64,000 bases of DNA from Henckelia pumila (taxonomy: Eukaryota; Streptophyta; Magnoliopsida; Lamiales; Gesneriaceae): positions 90,414,151-90,478,150 of the forward strand of contig NC_133120.1 of assembly GCF_033568475.1 (NCBI RefSeq), given 5' to 3'. The notes beneath the pieces were generated by a model. The model was not told where the DNA came from. It searched no databases and was given only the letters and a program-made list of their open reading frames with translations. This document shows positions 11,141-21,960 of the stretch, one piece after another. The position numbers and the translations under genes are program-made. Within the stretch, counting starts at the first letter, position 1. Each line of letters begins with the position of its first letter.

Positions 11141-11492
11141 TTTTGGGGTGCAATAATTGTCCTTGCTTGGTAGTGCGGTCAAACCACATCGCTTAAGTTG
11201 TTGTGCGGATTAAAAAATTTGAGTTGCACAATTACTACCAGCTATAGTTTTTGGGTTAACAGCAAGTGCTCGATCCTACAATTGATACCAGAGCCAAGGC
11301 TATGGGGTCGATTCTCATTGATTGCAAGGAGTGCAATTATTGGGAGAGAGATTGTTGGGGTGCAATAATTGTCCCTGCTTGGTAGAGCGGTCGAACCATG
11401 ACGCTTAGGCTGCTGTGCGGTTTAAAATATTTGAGTTGCACCATTACCAGCAGTTATAGCTTTTAGTAAAGCAACAAGCGCTCGGTCCTATA
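11141..11492 (+). mobile_element. TRIM retrotransposon, complete
   Basis: Two ~140-bp LTRs (11141-11280 and 11353-11492), both carrying GGGGTGCAATAATTGTCC at the start and a CTCGRTCCTA-type end, flank a ~70-bp internal region. Next to the left LTR is TTGATACCAGAGCC, a variant of the tRNA-Met primer-binding site (TGGTATCAGAGC). GGGAGAGAGAT before the right LTR is the polypurine tract. The target duplication is TAGAA / TAGAC. There is no coding capacity, so mobility would need proteins from another element. The layout matches terminal-repeat retrotransposons in miniature. Confidence 0.88.
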
Positions 11493-11934
11493 TAGACAAA
11501 TTAGCTTTGTCATTATCTTCCTTTATATATAAAAAATATGTCCCTTAAACATCATTTTTTTAATCAAAATTGTCCTTATGTTATATAGATATTACATTTT
11601 TTGTTTTCTTTTGTTTTTTCTTAGTTTCGAAATTTCAAATTGTAATTTAATCTCTTGATAAATTTTACAAATATGAAATTACTCTTATTTGAATATAAAT
11701 CAAATTAATTACAAAAATATTATACAAGCATGCATCATCAATACACTAGTATTATCTACTGCAGTATGTTATTGTTTCATCCATAAAAGATTGAATCCCT
11801 GCAATTTCAGCAAACCCCTCCAAATTATCCACCAACAATCCTAGAGATTTATTCTTGACATTTCCACCGACCATATATGTAAAAAGGCATAGTGGTGAAA
11901 TGTGAAGCTATTGATCATCAACATACGGTGGTGA

Positions 11935-12486
11935 TTAGTGAAATGGACTGGAAAAAACAATCTTCTCGTCTTGACCTAATTTTTCAGCAACAAACTCCGT
12001 ATTTTGGAAATAAGTAGCACCGCTTCCAAAAGTCAAGTAATGGTGACCGTGAACTTGATAATTACAATAGAATTGCCCTCCTCGATAATTGAGCATGCAG
12101 TGGTTTAATAGATCCCTTGATCTAGGGATTGAAGAAAACAAAATTATAAAACCAATTTTATACTGCTACTCTACAATTTCTCTCATTCAAAATAGTTAGA
12201 TCTCGAGCACAGAACCATTTTTGTTTAGTCAATGAGAAGTTTTACTCAAACATGTTATAAACTTTCTACATGTAGTGGTATTGTAGTTCTACATATTGAA
12301 ATATAACAAAGAATAGCAAGCACTTACATAGTGTTGCGACTTGTTTCATGTCAGTGGCCCCGTCAAAGCTTCCATTTGAGATTATTATCGTTCGATCATT
12401 ATTCTCCTTGCCTTTGAGAAGTATATTGTTCTTTTCTTGAAAAATATATACCGACTCGTAGTATTCCCCACTGATATTTATGCATA
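11935..12486 (-). pseudogene. Pectinesterase pseudogene fragment (left arm)
   Basis: On the minus strand an exon at about 12486-12333 reads INISGEYYESVYIFQEKNNI and LLKGKENNDRTIIIS, matching the start of the pectin methylesterase beta-helix (family pattern G-Y-E-V-I ... L-G-T-I). After an intron-like gap a second block (12141-11935) reads RGGQFYCNYQVHGHHYLTFG and SGATYFQNTEFVAEKLG, corresponding to the family's RQFYR-C-I-G-DFIFG-A-F-NC segment. The catalytic Asp of DFIFG is replaced (YLTFG), and most of the enzyme is missing. It is non-functional. Confidence 0.75.
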
Positions 12487-12500
12487 ATTGATAGGTATTA

Positions 12501-12943
12501 TAAATATGAGAAGCTTTACGGTCTCAGAGATGGAACAAAAACCATTATTTTCATCTTTCTTGTGAATATTGATATTCAGTTATTATTGTTTTACTAATTA
12601 GAAATAGATACAATACATAATGAGATGATTCTTTCTCCATTAAAAATTCTATCATCACACGAATCCGAGGATAGATCATTTCGTGGCATACGGGCTATCG
12701 AGATTGTGACACCATCTCCCCCACCATCACAGGTATCATATTATTCCGGCATTTATTTTCCGCCATTACCACCATCAACCTCATTGTTATCACCTCGTGT
12801 TTCAATTGATGGCAGCGATATTTCGATGCCCATTGATCCCAACTTTCCCAATCCATCGATCCTGACTCCTCTCAGTCCACCAATCCCAACTTCCCCCAAC
12901 CCCTTCCTCCATCAAATTGTACGTTGTGTGCACACATTTGGTG
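12501..12943. other. Spacer between inverted arms, proline-rich ORF
   Basis: The centre of the inverted duplication. A plus-strand ORF at 12625-12948 (107 codons) is rich in Pro and Ser (for example PPLPPSTSLLSP and PNFPNPSILTPLSPPIP). No domain is recognised; it may be low-complexity coding DNA from an upstream exon of the pectinesterase relative, or chance. I do not call it a gene. Confidence 0.3.
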
Positions 12944-13110
12944 GATGAACTAATGGAATACCGCGAGTCAGTATATATTGGTCAAGAAAATACCACTATA
13001 CTTCTCAAGGGAAAAGGGATTGATCGAACGATAATAGTCTCAATAGAATCTCGGATGGGGCCACTAACGAGAAACAAGTTGCAACACTATGTTGGTGTGT
13101 GTTATTCTTT
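12944..13110 (+). pseudogene. Pectinesterase pseudogene fragment, first exon (right arm)
   Basis: The reading frame gives MEYRESVYIGQENTTILLKG then KGIDRTIIVS, parallel to the left-arm exon and to the N-terminal part of the pectinesterase beta-helix. The intron that follows is interrupted by the MULE after about 15-30 bases. The matching downstream exon lies 8.5 kb away at 21669-21960. Confidence 0.72.
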
Positions 13111-13124
13111 GTTATATATATATT

Positions 13125-13230
13125 GAGTTATTTACACCAACCACCCCTATGAAATATTGAAAAGATACGTTTCTCCCCTGTGAAAAATTAATAAGCACTA
13201 AATCCCTTAACCTTTTAAAAAATTTGCACG
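13125..13230 (+). repeat. MULE left terminal inverted repeat
   Basis: About 105 bp, nearly identical to the complement of 21486-21590, with a handful of mismatches (for example ACCAACCACC against ACCAAACACC). Similarity fades over the next ~20 bp. Confidence 0.92.
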
Positions 13231-13449
13231 GTTTACCCCTAACATTGAGTGTGGTGAACACACGCCGTAATTGAGTCTATGCATCAGATTTTTTGACAAA
13301 AAAACACTTTTGGTACAAAAATGCCCTTCTTAATTCTTTTTTTAAAAAAAAAACCTTCTTAATTCTTTTACATCTGCTCAAACCCTATATCCCCAATTCT
13401 TCCCTTTACGATCTTAGTTTCCACGCCAAATGTTTTGAGCAGGAAGAAA

Positions 13450-13871
13450 ATGGAGTCTTCGAGCAAAGGTCGAAAAGGTCACGTGAAGCCCAACATTGAC
13501 TTGAGATTTCCCCCTACACCGGTGTGTTCTTGTCAACTTCGATCCGATATCAGAGTCGTCACTTTCGAGACTAAGCAAACCAAGGGGATGTTGTATTATT
13601 GTTGCTCATCCAACCACTGCGGGTTCTTCAAATGATGCAAGCTAGACTACGCTTCGTGGATACCTGGTGTTGCTCCATCTAATAAGGCGTACAACGAATC
13701 TAGTGAATGGAGTACCCCTGCTGAACCCCAGTCGATGGAAGTAAATTTTGTGCTGGTGAAAACGAGAATGAAGTCAATTCTCGATTTGAAATGAGGGATG
13801 GTTACATACACGTTGGATGGGTTGCTTGTGCATTACTGTTTCTGTTGCTTGCTGTGATTTGCTTGAAATGA
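13450..13871 (+). pseudogene. GRF-type zinc finger / membrane-tail protein, broken
   Basis: From the ATG at 13450 the frame reads a GRF-type zinc finger: PVCSCQLRSDIRVV, then TKGMLYYCCSSNHCGFFK, with the expected Cys spacing (C-x-C ... C ... CGFF). The family's Trp after CGFFK is TGA here (13633-13635). The frame then continues as CKLDYASWIPGVAPSNKAYN, shifts by one base near 13745, and in the new frame ends with a hydrophobic segment VGWVACALLFLLLAVICL before the stop at 13869-13871. Short plant GRF proteins with a C-terminal membrane anchor are common and mostly uncharacterised. It lies ~0.3 kb inside the MULE left end, convergent with the transposase. Whether it is a MULE component or captured host DNA cannot be decided here. 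Confidence 0.78.
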
Positions 13872-15074
13872 GATTAATGAAGCTAAATTAGGTTTGTGGC
13901 AGTACTTTGATGTTTCTTGTGGTAGAACCAAATGCAATGTAATGAAATTTTAGGATGTAAGAAACTTGGTTATTGCCAAGTGCAGTATGAACAATTTAAT
14001 GTTCTTATGTAAGCATTATCCAAGGTTTGTAATTAAATTATTGTGGTATAATGAATTGATCTTTCCAATTTTTACTCTCATACATTGATTATTGTGATAT
14101 AAATTGTACACAAACATCATTTGAATGGATATTCAAGTGTGTTTTAAGTTGGATGTTGAAGATTGATAAAAAAATTCTGCTTGAAACCAAAATTACAAAA
14201 TCTCGAATTGTGGCTCGTGTTCTTGATGTGATTGTGGATCTTTGATAGTTGTGAATGAGTTTTGCTTTGATTTCTGCTGAAATTAAACAAGGAATTTTTG
14301 TGTTTTAAGGGGCAAAAAATACTTAAAGAATGTTACTTTCTGTGTTTTTTTTCCATATTGCATCACATAAAAAGAAAAAGAGCCGCCTATCAATACATCA
14401 TCTAGAAATTGATCTCAAAGGAGAGTACTTTGATGTCTTATGAGCTCCAATATTTACTCACACTTTTTCTTACAACCAAAGTACTTTTATGTATACTTCT
14501 CCACACTATGTATACTCTCTTACTGTGGAAAAAAGGAGTTTATTGGACTGCAACACTTTGTGAAGTTTTTAGAAATATTTGCATTCAATTTCATCTATAG
14601 TATTCCTTGATGGAGCAGGGAGACAAAGAGAGGAAAGAATAATCAGTTTATCTCTCGGCATGATCTAATCTACTTCTGTTGGTGCTACAGGCAACAATAC
14701 AATTTAATTGCATTTCCTTCAGAATGCAACTTTTCTGGTCAGAGATTCCATATCAGGAACAAAATGACAATTAACATTTGACAGCAACAAGAGATCATCA
14801 AACCTACTTTGAGTTTGAATTTTATAAGAATTCAACAAATCCTAAATAGACACACCAAAACAGAACTAAATCCAAGTGTTGCCATCAGAGACAAACACAC
14901 TATTTCAAAGTAAATCCAAAATGATATAGATTTCATAGATTTGGAACATGAGTATCCAAAAGTACCACTGTAACAAACCAAAATGATATACATATTTCCT
15001 TTTCGAATTGCACTACAAAGTATCGAACCAAAATGATATGAACAATAAAGTCCACAAAATAAAAACTAAGCCAA
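13872..15074. other. MULE interior without recognised gene
   Basis: AT-rich DNA between the convergent GRF-like and transposase genes. It probably holds their 3' ends; ORFs at 14409 and 14933 have no motifs. Confidence 0.45.
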
Positions 15075-17738
15075 CTATTTCTTCTTCGAGATTGTAGTGG
15101 ACTGTGTGCTTTCAAATGTCATCACCACTGATCCATGTTCTTGTGCAACACTTTCTCTCGGTATATCACTTGCTTGCCCAATTGTACTATTTTGTCTGGG
15201 CTTTGATTCATTATTTTTTTTTTCTCTGCAAGTGGAATATAGAAACAGGAAACAATTATAATTAACATTGGAATGTCTATACAAAATCAGTAGTACTTGA
15301 ATATGAAGTATATTGATACAAGAAAATGTATATGTGGTACCTTTTTCGAAGCAAAGGCTGAACTGCTTGCTTGAGTGGATTTGTGTCCCATTTCATCACT
15401 GTTTCCAACAATTTCTGGCCCCTATACATTGACATTAAAAATCAGTGACAAAATATTTATTTCATATATATTTTAGATAAAGTAATGAATACATACTGAA
15501 TTTTAACTACTTTATTCAGCTTTGATTTAGGGTGCACACTCTTGTTGCAAGTTGCTTTATTGTGACCCACTTCCAAGCACCTAGAACAAGTGTGGGTAAG
15601 GCCTTTTCTAGTAGAAACACTTTTGCCTTCATCCGGGTCCTTTCTTCTGTTTTTTTTGGGCCTACCTCTCTTCTTTTTGATCGGAGGTGGTCTAAGAGGC
15701 TCACAACTGGACTTGCAATAGTCCACCACACCTGGAACCGCATGGATAACGTGCGAATACCCTTTTAGGTATTCATCTTTGAAGAAGTAGCTGGCCACAT
15801 AATCCTCAATTTTGTGTCAACCTTGAGCAATTTCACAAGCTGCATGGCAGCAAAGGTATCCATGCAGCTGGAAAAAACCACAAGTGCATGAATTTTCCTT
15901 TAATTTAACAACAAACTGGTCCAAAACACCGAATGCATTCACATATTGGATCTGATACTCTTCTTCACCAGAATATATCGAAAAACAACTCCTAGAAGTG
16001 TCTTGAGCTTTTTGAATCCTTTTCAATATATTTGGACATATATTCCCAGTGTATCCTTCCATGCTTGTTTTTCTTATTTGTATCATTTTCATCAGCTTGT
16101 TTCTTATTCCCTCAAGCATAGTGATTATGGGCTGCTCTCTATCTGCTAGGATCAAGTTGTTAAAAGATTCACAAATATTATTCACAAAACACTCTGACTT
16201 ACACTGTGTTAGAAAGTGGCTCTTAGCCCAGTGTTTAGGTGGTATATTTCCAAGCCATTCCGCTGCAGTTTCATGATTAGGATTAATCTTAGGATCAAGA
16301 TCTGCAATCTCTTTCATCACAACATCAAATACATTCTTGTTTCTTGTACCAGCTGCCTTCCAATACAATCGAACCAATTCTGGATTTTTGAACTTTTTCT
16401 TGAAATTTTGAAGCATGTGCCTCGCACAAAATCTATGCTCACAGTCTGGTACTAAGTCTTTCAATGCCTCTAAAAGACCTTTTTGCCTATCAGATACAAA
16501 TGTCCACCTATCTTCCCCTATTCCGCCAATGTCCTCCAGTAACTCTGTAAGAAACCATGTCCATGTTTCATAATTTTCTGTCTCTACCACAGCAATTGCA
16601 ATAGGGACCATTCCATCATTGCCATCCCTACCTATAGCTGCAAGCAACTGCCCTCCAAAAGCTGTCTTAAGAAAACAACCATCTAGTCCTACGATAGGTC
16701 TACAGGCACTCAAGAAATTCATTTTCAACCCAAATAGACTATAGTATAGCTTACCAAATGTAGGTGGATCACTGCCTTCTCGATTCCTAATTATAATCTT
16801 GCTTCCCGGGTTAAATTTTAAAATAGTCTCACAATAATCTCTGAGAACCATATATTGAACACCGTCAATCCCCCTAATTTTCTGGATAGCATGCTTCTTA
16901 GCCCTATATGCAGTCCATTTATTGACATCCACACCACACTCTCTACTAACATATTGTGAAATCTGATCTGCCTTTATGTTTGGATTTTCCCTCACAACCC
17001 CTTCAATTTTATCAGCCAAATATTTGTAGTTTGCTCTCCAATTTTTATGAGCCCTTGGACATGTATGTTTTCCTTTCAATGTCTTGATTTGAAAAGTAGG
17101 ACCACCCATCACTACGGAGGCATGAAATCTCCAACCACACTTCTCCTTACACTTCGCCGTGATTATGCTCTTCTCATTTTTCAAAAAGGTCAATTCAAAC
17201 CCTTCTCGAATGCTTACATCAGTTAGAACATCCCTACATTTCTTGAAATCTTTAAATCTCATTCCTACAACCAATTTAAATTTACTCATGTCTTGGCCCT
17301 CTCTAAAAGTTGGATGTCTAGGACCTCCCTCATCTGAGCATTCATAAATCAGAGCATCCTCATCATCTGTAATATCATCCCCCCAATCACCTGTTGCACC
17401 CAAATCATTATTATTGGTTCCTTGCATTTCCTTACTAGTCTCGTCACCCAACACATCATCATCCACCACTAACAAATTAAATCACTTGGAATAAGAGAAC
17501 CTGCAGATTCTTCATCATCTTCTGATTCTTCTGATTGTTTGTATTCTTGATCAGAGGAGTCATCAAATTCACTACGATCACTTAATCCACATTTATCTAT
17601 ATCATCCCAAGAGAAATCATCTACATTAGTTTCTGATTGAAGATTTACAAAAATTGTACCAAGATGTTGTTCACTAGTGTCTTCTGCCGGCTCTTTATGC
17701 ACCAGTGGAGGTGCATCATTTCCATCTTCAACAACCAT
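15075..17738 (-). pseudogene. MuDR-type MULE transposase, broken
   Basis: The minus-strand order is: acidic N-terminus from ATG at 17736-17738 (MVVEDGNDAPPLV ...), a frameshift near 17470, then a 552-codon block. That block holds the MuDR DNA-binding domain (FKLVVGMRFKDFKKC, CKEKCGWRFHAS, KHTC), the MULE DDE core (first Asp in VGLDGCFLKT, residue 265; second in FVSDRQKGL, 329; Glu in NICESFNN, 436) and a SWIM zinc finger (CTC ... CCH, 530-544). A TGA at 15817-15819 interrupts it; the same frame continues HKIEDYVASYFF, a KKKRGRPKK basic run and a CCHC knuckle (CSRCLEVGHNKATC). Splice signals support two more exons, 15421-15341 and 15225-15075, ending QSTTISKKK. All catalytic residues remain, so inactivation is recent: one frameshift and one nonsense codon. 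Confidence 0.93.
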
Positions 17739-17795
17739 TGGAAGGATCTTAAAAGAAAAAAAATATTGATTAGGAAAATCATTTTTAATATTCAA

Positions 17796-18282
17796 AGTTC
17801 TATCAATAGCTATACTACTGCCCTAACCCATTCAAGTTTTCAAATTTAACCAAAACCTACACCATAACACCTCAATAATTCAATGGCATGTAGTATGAAA
17901 TGTGTATACAAAGTATTCAGAATCGAAATAGGAAACAAGGCAGAGAGAAGTAAATTACGACATTGTGCTAGAAATGAAGAACAAATGAATATCATAATAA
18001 AACAGAGATTTACCTCTCTAGTACTAGTATTGATTTCTCCTTTGTTTCGATTAATACATTATGCAGAAAATGTAAGATTTTAGTATTTGAAATTAGGGCA
18101 TAGATTTGAAATTTAGGAATAGAAGTAAAGAGACGAAAAGCAAGGGATATTTAGGTAAAAGGGAGTGAAATTTATCCAATTTAAAAAAAAGGATTGGACA
18201 TGTAATTTACGTGTATGTCCTTCTGTTTACTTAATAAAAAATAAAAAAAAATTAATAAATTTTAAAAACCAAATTTTCTTAA
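17796..18282. other. MULE interior upstream of transposase
   Basis: This should contain the transposase promoter and 5' leader, since the gene runs leftwards. I see no clear TATA box in a convincing position and no other feature. Confidence 0.4.
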
Positions 18283-18460
18283 TGTTTGGGTCGACCCAGA
18301 GCAATCTTGGGTCGACCTGCTTGGGGTCGACCCAAGATTGCTCATGCTTGCGTCGATTCAATTTGTGCTGCGGAAAGATATTTTCGCAGCGCGCTGCACG
18401 CTGTGGAAAACCTTTCCGCAGCGCGCATTTCACGCTGCGGAAAGAAGCATTGCGTGCCGC
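18283..18460. repeat. GTCGAC palindromes and GC-rich hairpins in the MULE
   Basis: Three GGGTCGACC motifs in ~60 bp include mirrored AGCAATCTTGGGTCGACC and GGTCGACCCAAGATTGCT. They are followed by repeated GCGCGC and CGCTGCGGAAA words able to form hairpins (about 18358-18460). This stands out from the AT-rich surroundings. Confidence 0.75.
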
Positions 18461-18589
18461 AAAAAAATCATGTTTTATTAAATTCAGGATGCGATACATA
18501 AGAGAATATGCTGATTATCAATTCCATAATACATTTTTGTTTGTAACTCATTTATTTGTATTTTTAACATTTATGTTTGTAAAAAAAAT

Positions 18590-20440
18590 TAGACAGTTAA
18601 ATAATTTTTTCGTTGCTAATTTTACATAATTTTGATCAAAATTTACATAATTTTTACATATAATCGTATATGTTGCAACATTTGATCCACTAATTTCACA
18701 AGTTTGTTCAATAATCGTACACATTTTAACATATGAATTCATTAATTTCACAAGTTTGACCGATAATTACATAATTTTGACATGTAATTACACAATTTTG
18801 TTTAATGTTTATTGACAATTGTACATTTTTTAACAATTTATCTACTAATTTCACGAGTATGTTTTATATTCGTACATATTAACGTATGAAACCGCAAATT
18901 TCACATGCATGTTTTTATCCACTAATGTTGACCGATAATCGTACATGTTTTAACATATGATAACCTACACTTGGGTGACTTACAATTTAAGTTGTAGCAT
19001 ATGTTGACCTAGAATCGTATATATTTTAACATATGAATCCGTTAATTTCACAAATATGTTATATAAACTACATGTTTTAACATATAATCTGCTAATATCA
19101 TAAGTATGTTTTATAATGATACATTTTTAAATATATGAATCCAATTATTTCACAACTATATTATATAATCGTACATGTATTAACATATGAATCCGCTAAT
19201 TTGACAAGTATGTGATATAATCGTAAGTATTTTAACACATTAATCCGCTAATTTAACATATGAATCCGCTAATTTGACAAGTATATATTTTAACATATGA
19301 TAGACTTGTAACTGAGTTTATATATTTTTTAGCTTGTAATATGCTTGATAATTACTGGACATTGTTTTGATATTTAGTTTCTTTCAAATTTATGAATTTA
19401 AGGTTTGATATATAATCGTGCAAATTATAACATTAGTATCCACATTTTATAACACATTTATCAATTCAATAATACATTTTTCTTTATAACATATTTATCT
19501 GTATTTTTAACAATTTTTAACATATGAATCCGCTAATGTCACAAGTTATATAATCATACATGATTTAATATATGAATCCATTTATTTCACAAACTATAAC
19601 ATTAGTTAGTATAACATATATATCCATTATTTTTCAAGATTATGTTGTATGATTATAAACATTGTAGCATATTAATTGACTGATTTCGCGATTATGTTAT
19701 ATGATTATACATGTAAGATATTAATTGACTGATTTCGCGATTATGTTATATGATTATACATATTGTAACATAATTATATAAGTTTGACCAATAATTAAAT
19801 AAATTTGACTCATAATTACAACATTTTGTCCGATGTTCATTGATAATTGTACATATTTCAACAATCCACAAGTATGTTCCATAATCGTACATGTTTTAAC
19901 ATATACAATTCACTAATTTCACAAATATGTTCTAAAATCGTACATATTTTAACATATGAAACCGCTAATGTCACAAGTATGTTGACATAGAATCGTATAT
20001 ATTTTAACATATGAATCCGTTAATTTCACAAATATGTCATATAATCGTACATGTTTTAACATATGAATCTGCTAATATCACAAGTATGTTCTATAATGAT
20101 ACATAATATGTGAATCCAATTATTTCACAACTATATTATATAATCGTACATATTTTAACATATGAATCCGCTAATTTGACAAGTATGTGATATAACCGTA
20201 CGTGTTTTAACACATGAATCCGCTAATTTCACAAATATATTCTGTAATGATATATGTTTTAACACAAGAATCCGTTAATTTCACGATTATGTTCTACAAT
20301 GATATATGTTTTAACATATGAATCCAATAATTTAACAAGTATGTTCGTAAATATTTTAACATATGAATCCACTAATATCACAAATATGTTATATAATTAT
20401 ACATGTATTAACATATGAATCTGCTAATTTCACAAAACCC
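18590..20440. repeat. ~50-bp degenerate tandem array inside the MULE
   Basis: Dozens of units of the type ATAATCGTACATGTTTTAAC + ATATGAATCCGCTAATTTCA + CAAGTATGTT follow one another for about 1.85 kb. The period is near 50 bp with shortened units and many substitutions. It is non-coding. Confidence 0.88.
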
Positions 20441-21190
20441 AAATTTGGGTCAACCCAAGTATCAATTGTGTCTGGTCGACCCAGCACAATCTTGGGTCGA
20501 CCCATTTTTACGGAGCACAACCTTGGTCAATCCAACTAACTTGACTTGGGTCGACCAAGCATATGCTTGGGTTTATGGTCGACCCAAGCAAATACTTGGG
20601 TCAACCCAAGCATGGGTTGACCCAAACATATGCTTGGGTCGACCATAAACCTTGGGTTGACCCAAACATATAAGGTTTATGGTTGTCCCAAGCATATGCT
20701 TGGGTCAACCCATGCTTGGGTTGACCCAAATATTTGCTTGGGTCGACCATAAAATATGATTGGGTCAACCCATACTTGGGTTGACCATAAACCCAAGGTT
20801 TATGGTCGACCCAAGCATTTAAATTTTTGGGTTGACCCAAACATATGATTATGCTTGGGTCAACCCATGCTTGGGTTGACCCAAATATTTGCTTGGGTCG
20901 ACCATAAAATATGATTGGGTCAACCCATGCTTGGGTTGACCCAAGTATTTGCTTGGGTTGACCATAAACCCAAGGTTTATGGTCGACCCAAGCATTTAAA
21001 TTCTTGGGTTGACCCAAACATATTATTGTGTTTGGGTCGACCAAGAACATATATGCTTGGGTCAATCCAAGCATTTAAATTCTTGGGTTGACCCAAGCAT
21101 ATGATTGTGCTTGGTCGACCCAAGCACAATGAATGCTTGGGTCAACCAAGCATTTTTTCAAGTTTGGGTCGACCAACTTTGATGTCTTGG
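20430..21190. repeat. Palindromic GGGTCGACCC array near the MULE right end
   Basis: GGGTCGACC, GGGTTGACC and GGGTCAACC motifs occur every ~20-30 bp in alternating orientation, often within TTGGGTCGACCCAA or ATGCTTGGGT. Larger units of ~100-180 bp are repeated too (for example TAAACCCAAGGTTTATGGTC occurs at ~20790 and ~20965). The DNA reads open in several frames as GLTQAW / WVDPS-like repeats, which I regard as a by-product of repetition, not a protein. Confidence 0.88.
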
Positions 21191-21485
21191 TTAGTCGACT
21201 CAAATTTTTTTTTGGTTTATTCATTTGTTTTGAAAAAAGTGTACGGGTGGGTAGTCAACTCCTTTTTTCTTAAAAAAAAAAGTCAAAATCCTTATTTTTT
21301 AAATAATACCTAAGAAAGTCCCTTTTTTTTAACCAGCCCAAGAAGCAACAGAGTGAAGAGGACGAGAAGATATGTTCACAATAATTTAATCTGTATATAA
21401 ATTAAAATAATAATTTAAATAATAAATGAGGGTATTTTGGTAAAATACAATCTATTTTGACCATGATATTGTGTTTGGGGTACGT

Positions 21486-21590
21486 GTGCAATTTTTTTAA
21501 AAGGTTAAGGGATTTAGTGCTTATTAATTTTTCACCGGGAAGAAACGTATCTTTTCAATATTTCATAGGGGTGTTTGGTGTAAATAACTC
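21486..21590 (-). repeat. MULE right terminal inverted repeat
   Basis: Complement of the left repeat, ending GGTGTAAATAACTC at the target duplication TATATATT. Confidence 0.92.
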
Positions 21591-21649
21591 TATATATTTT
21601 CAATTATGTAGAATTACAATACCACTACATGCAGTTAGTTTATAACATG

Positions 21650-21960
21650 TTTTGAGTAAAAATTTCCATTGACTAAAGAAAAATGGTTTTCTGCTCGTGC
21701 TCTAACTATTTTGAATGAGGGAAAATGGTGGAGTAGTAGTCCAAATTGTTATGATAAATCTGTTTTCTTCAATTGCAAGATCAAGGGATCTATTAGAACA
21801 CTACATGATCAAAGAAGAGGGAACTACTATCGTAGTTGTCAAGTTTACGATCGCAATTACTTGAATTTTGGAGACGGTGCTAATTATTTCTAAAACACAA
21901 GGTTTGTTGCTGAAAACTAGATCAAGCGAGAAATTTTTTTTTCCACTTCATTTCACCACT
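21650..21960 (+). pseudogene. Pectinesterase pseudogene fragment, second exon (right arm)
   Basis: The frame reads KWFSARALTILNEGKWW, DKSVFFNCKIKGSIRTLHDQ, RRGNYYRSCQVYDRNYLNFG, DGANYF and then a stop. It corresponds to the pectinesterase core (family pattern D-R-S-x-F-x-N-C-x-I-x-G-x-Q-D-T-L ... H-Y-Y-R-x-C ... D-F-I-F-G). The conserved catalytic Asp positions are changed (GSIRTL, NYLNFG), so it could not be an active esterase. It continues the first exon at 12944-13110 across the MULE. Confidence 0.75.

Larger units (their letters stand above)
10940..12500 (-). repeat. Left arm of a large inverted duplication
   Basis: Read on the minus strand, this arm matches the plus strand of 12940-13124 plus 21591-22560. 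Shared landmarks are the pectinesterase-like exons, the segment containing ATATGGTCGGTGGAAATGTC, and a distal segment around TTAGTTCAAGAGTAATGTGG / TTTGTCATATTTAGTTAAAA. The TRIM at 11141-11492 lies only in this arm. Roughly 11500-11745 has no clear counterpart in the right arm. Confidence 0.8.
13125..21590 (-). mobile_element. Mutator-like transposon (MULE), 8,466 bp
   Basis: Long, nearly identical terminal inverted repeats (GAGTTATTTACACCAA...) define the element, and TATATATT is duplicated exactly at both borders (13117-13124 and 21591-21598). The sequence without the insertion survives in the left arm of the inverted duplication. Contents from left to right: a GRF zinc-finger ORF (+), an AT-rich stretch, a multi-exon MuDR-type transposase (-), a GC-rich hairpin segment, a ~50-bp tandem array and a palindromic array. 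Both genes carry inactivating changes, so the copy is probably immobile alone, but its ends look competent. Confidence 0.92.

Noticed and set aside
11141-11492. TRIM LTR as a tRNA or 5S rRNA gene because of conserved short words (GGTAGAGCGGTCGAACC-like)
   Set aside because: The words repeat in both LTRs with a primer-binding site and TSD; no cloverleaf can be drawn, and similarity to 5S promoter boxes is too weak to claim.
12625-12948. Proline-rich ORF as an extensin-like gene
   Set aside because: No signal peptide, no Ser-Pro4 repeats, and it sits in the spacer of an inverted duplication of pseudogenes.
15532-15768. Plus-strand ORFs over the transposase
   Set aside because: Shadows of the minus-strand MULE transposase exons.
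18165-18629. 154-codon ORF across the GC-rich hairpins in the MULE
   Set aside because: Open because of the repeated GC-rich words; both strands are open and neither resembles a protein.
20430-21190. Repeated short palindromes as a possible CRISPR-like array or repeat protein (WVDP / GLTQA repeats)
   Set aside because: Plant nuclear DNA, no constant repeat-spacer lengths, motif in alternating orientation; open frames in several phases are a by-product of repetition.
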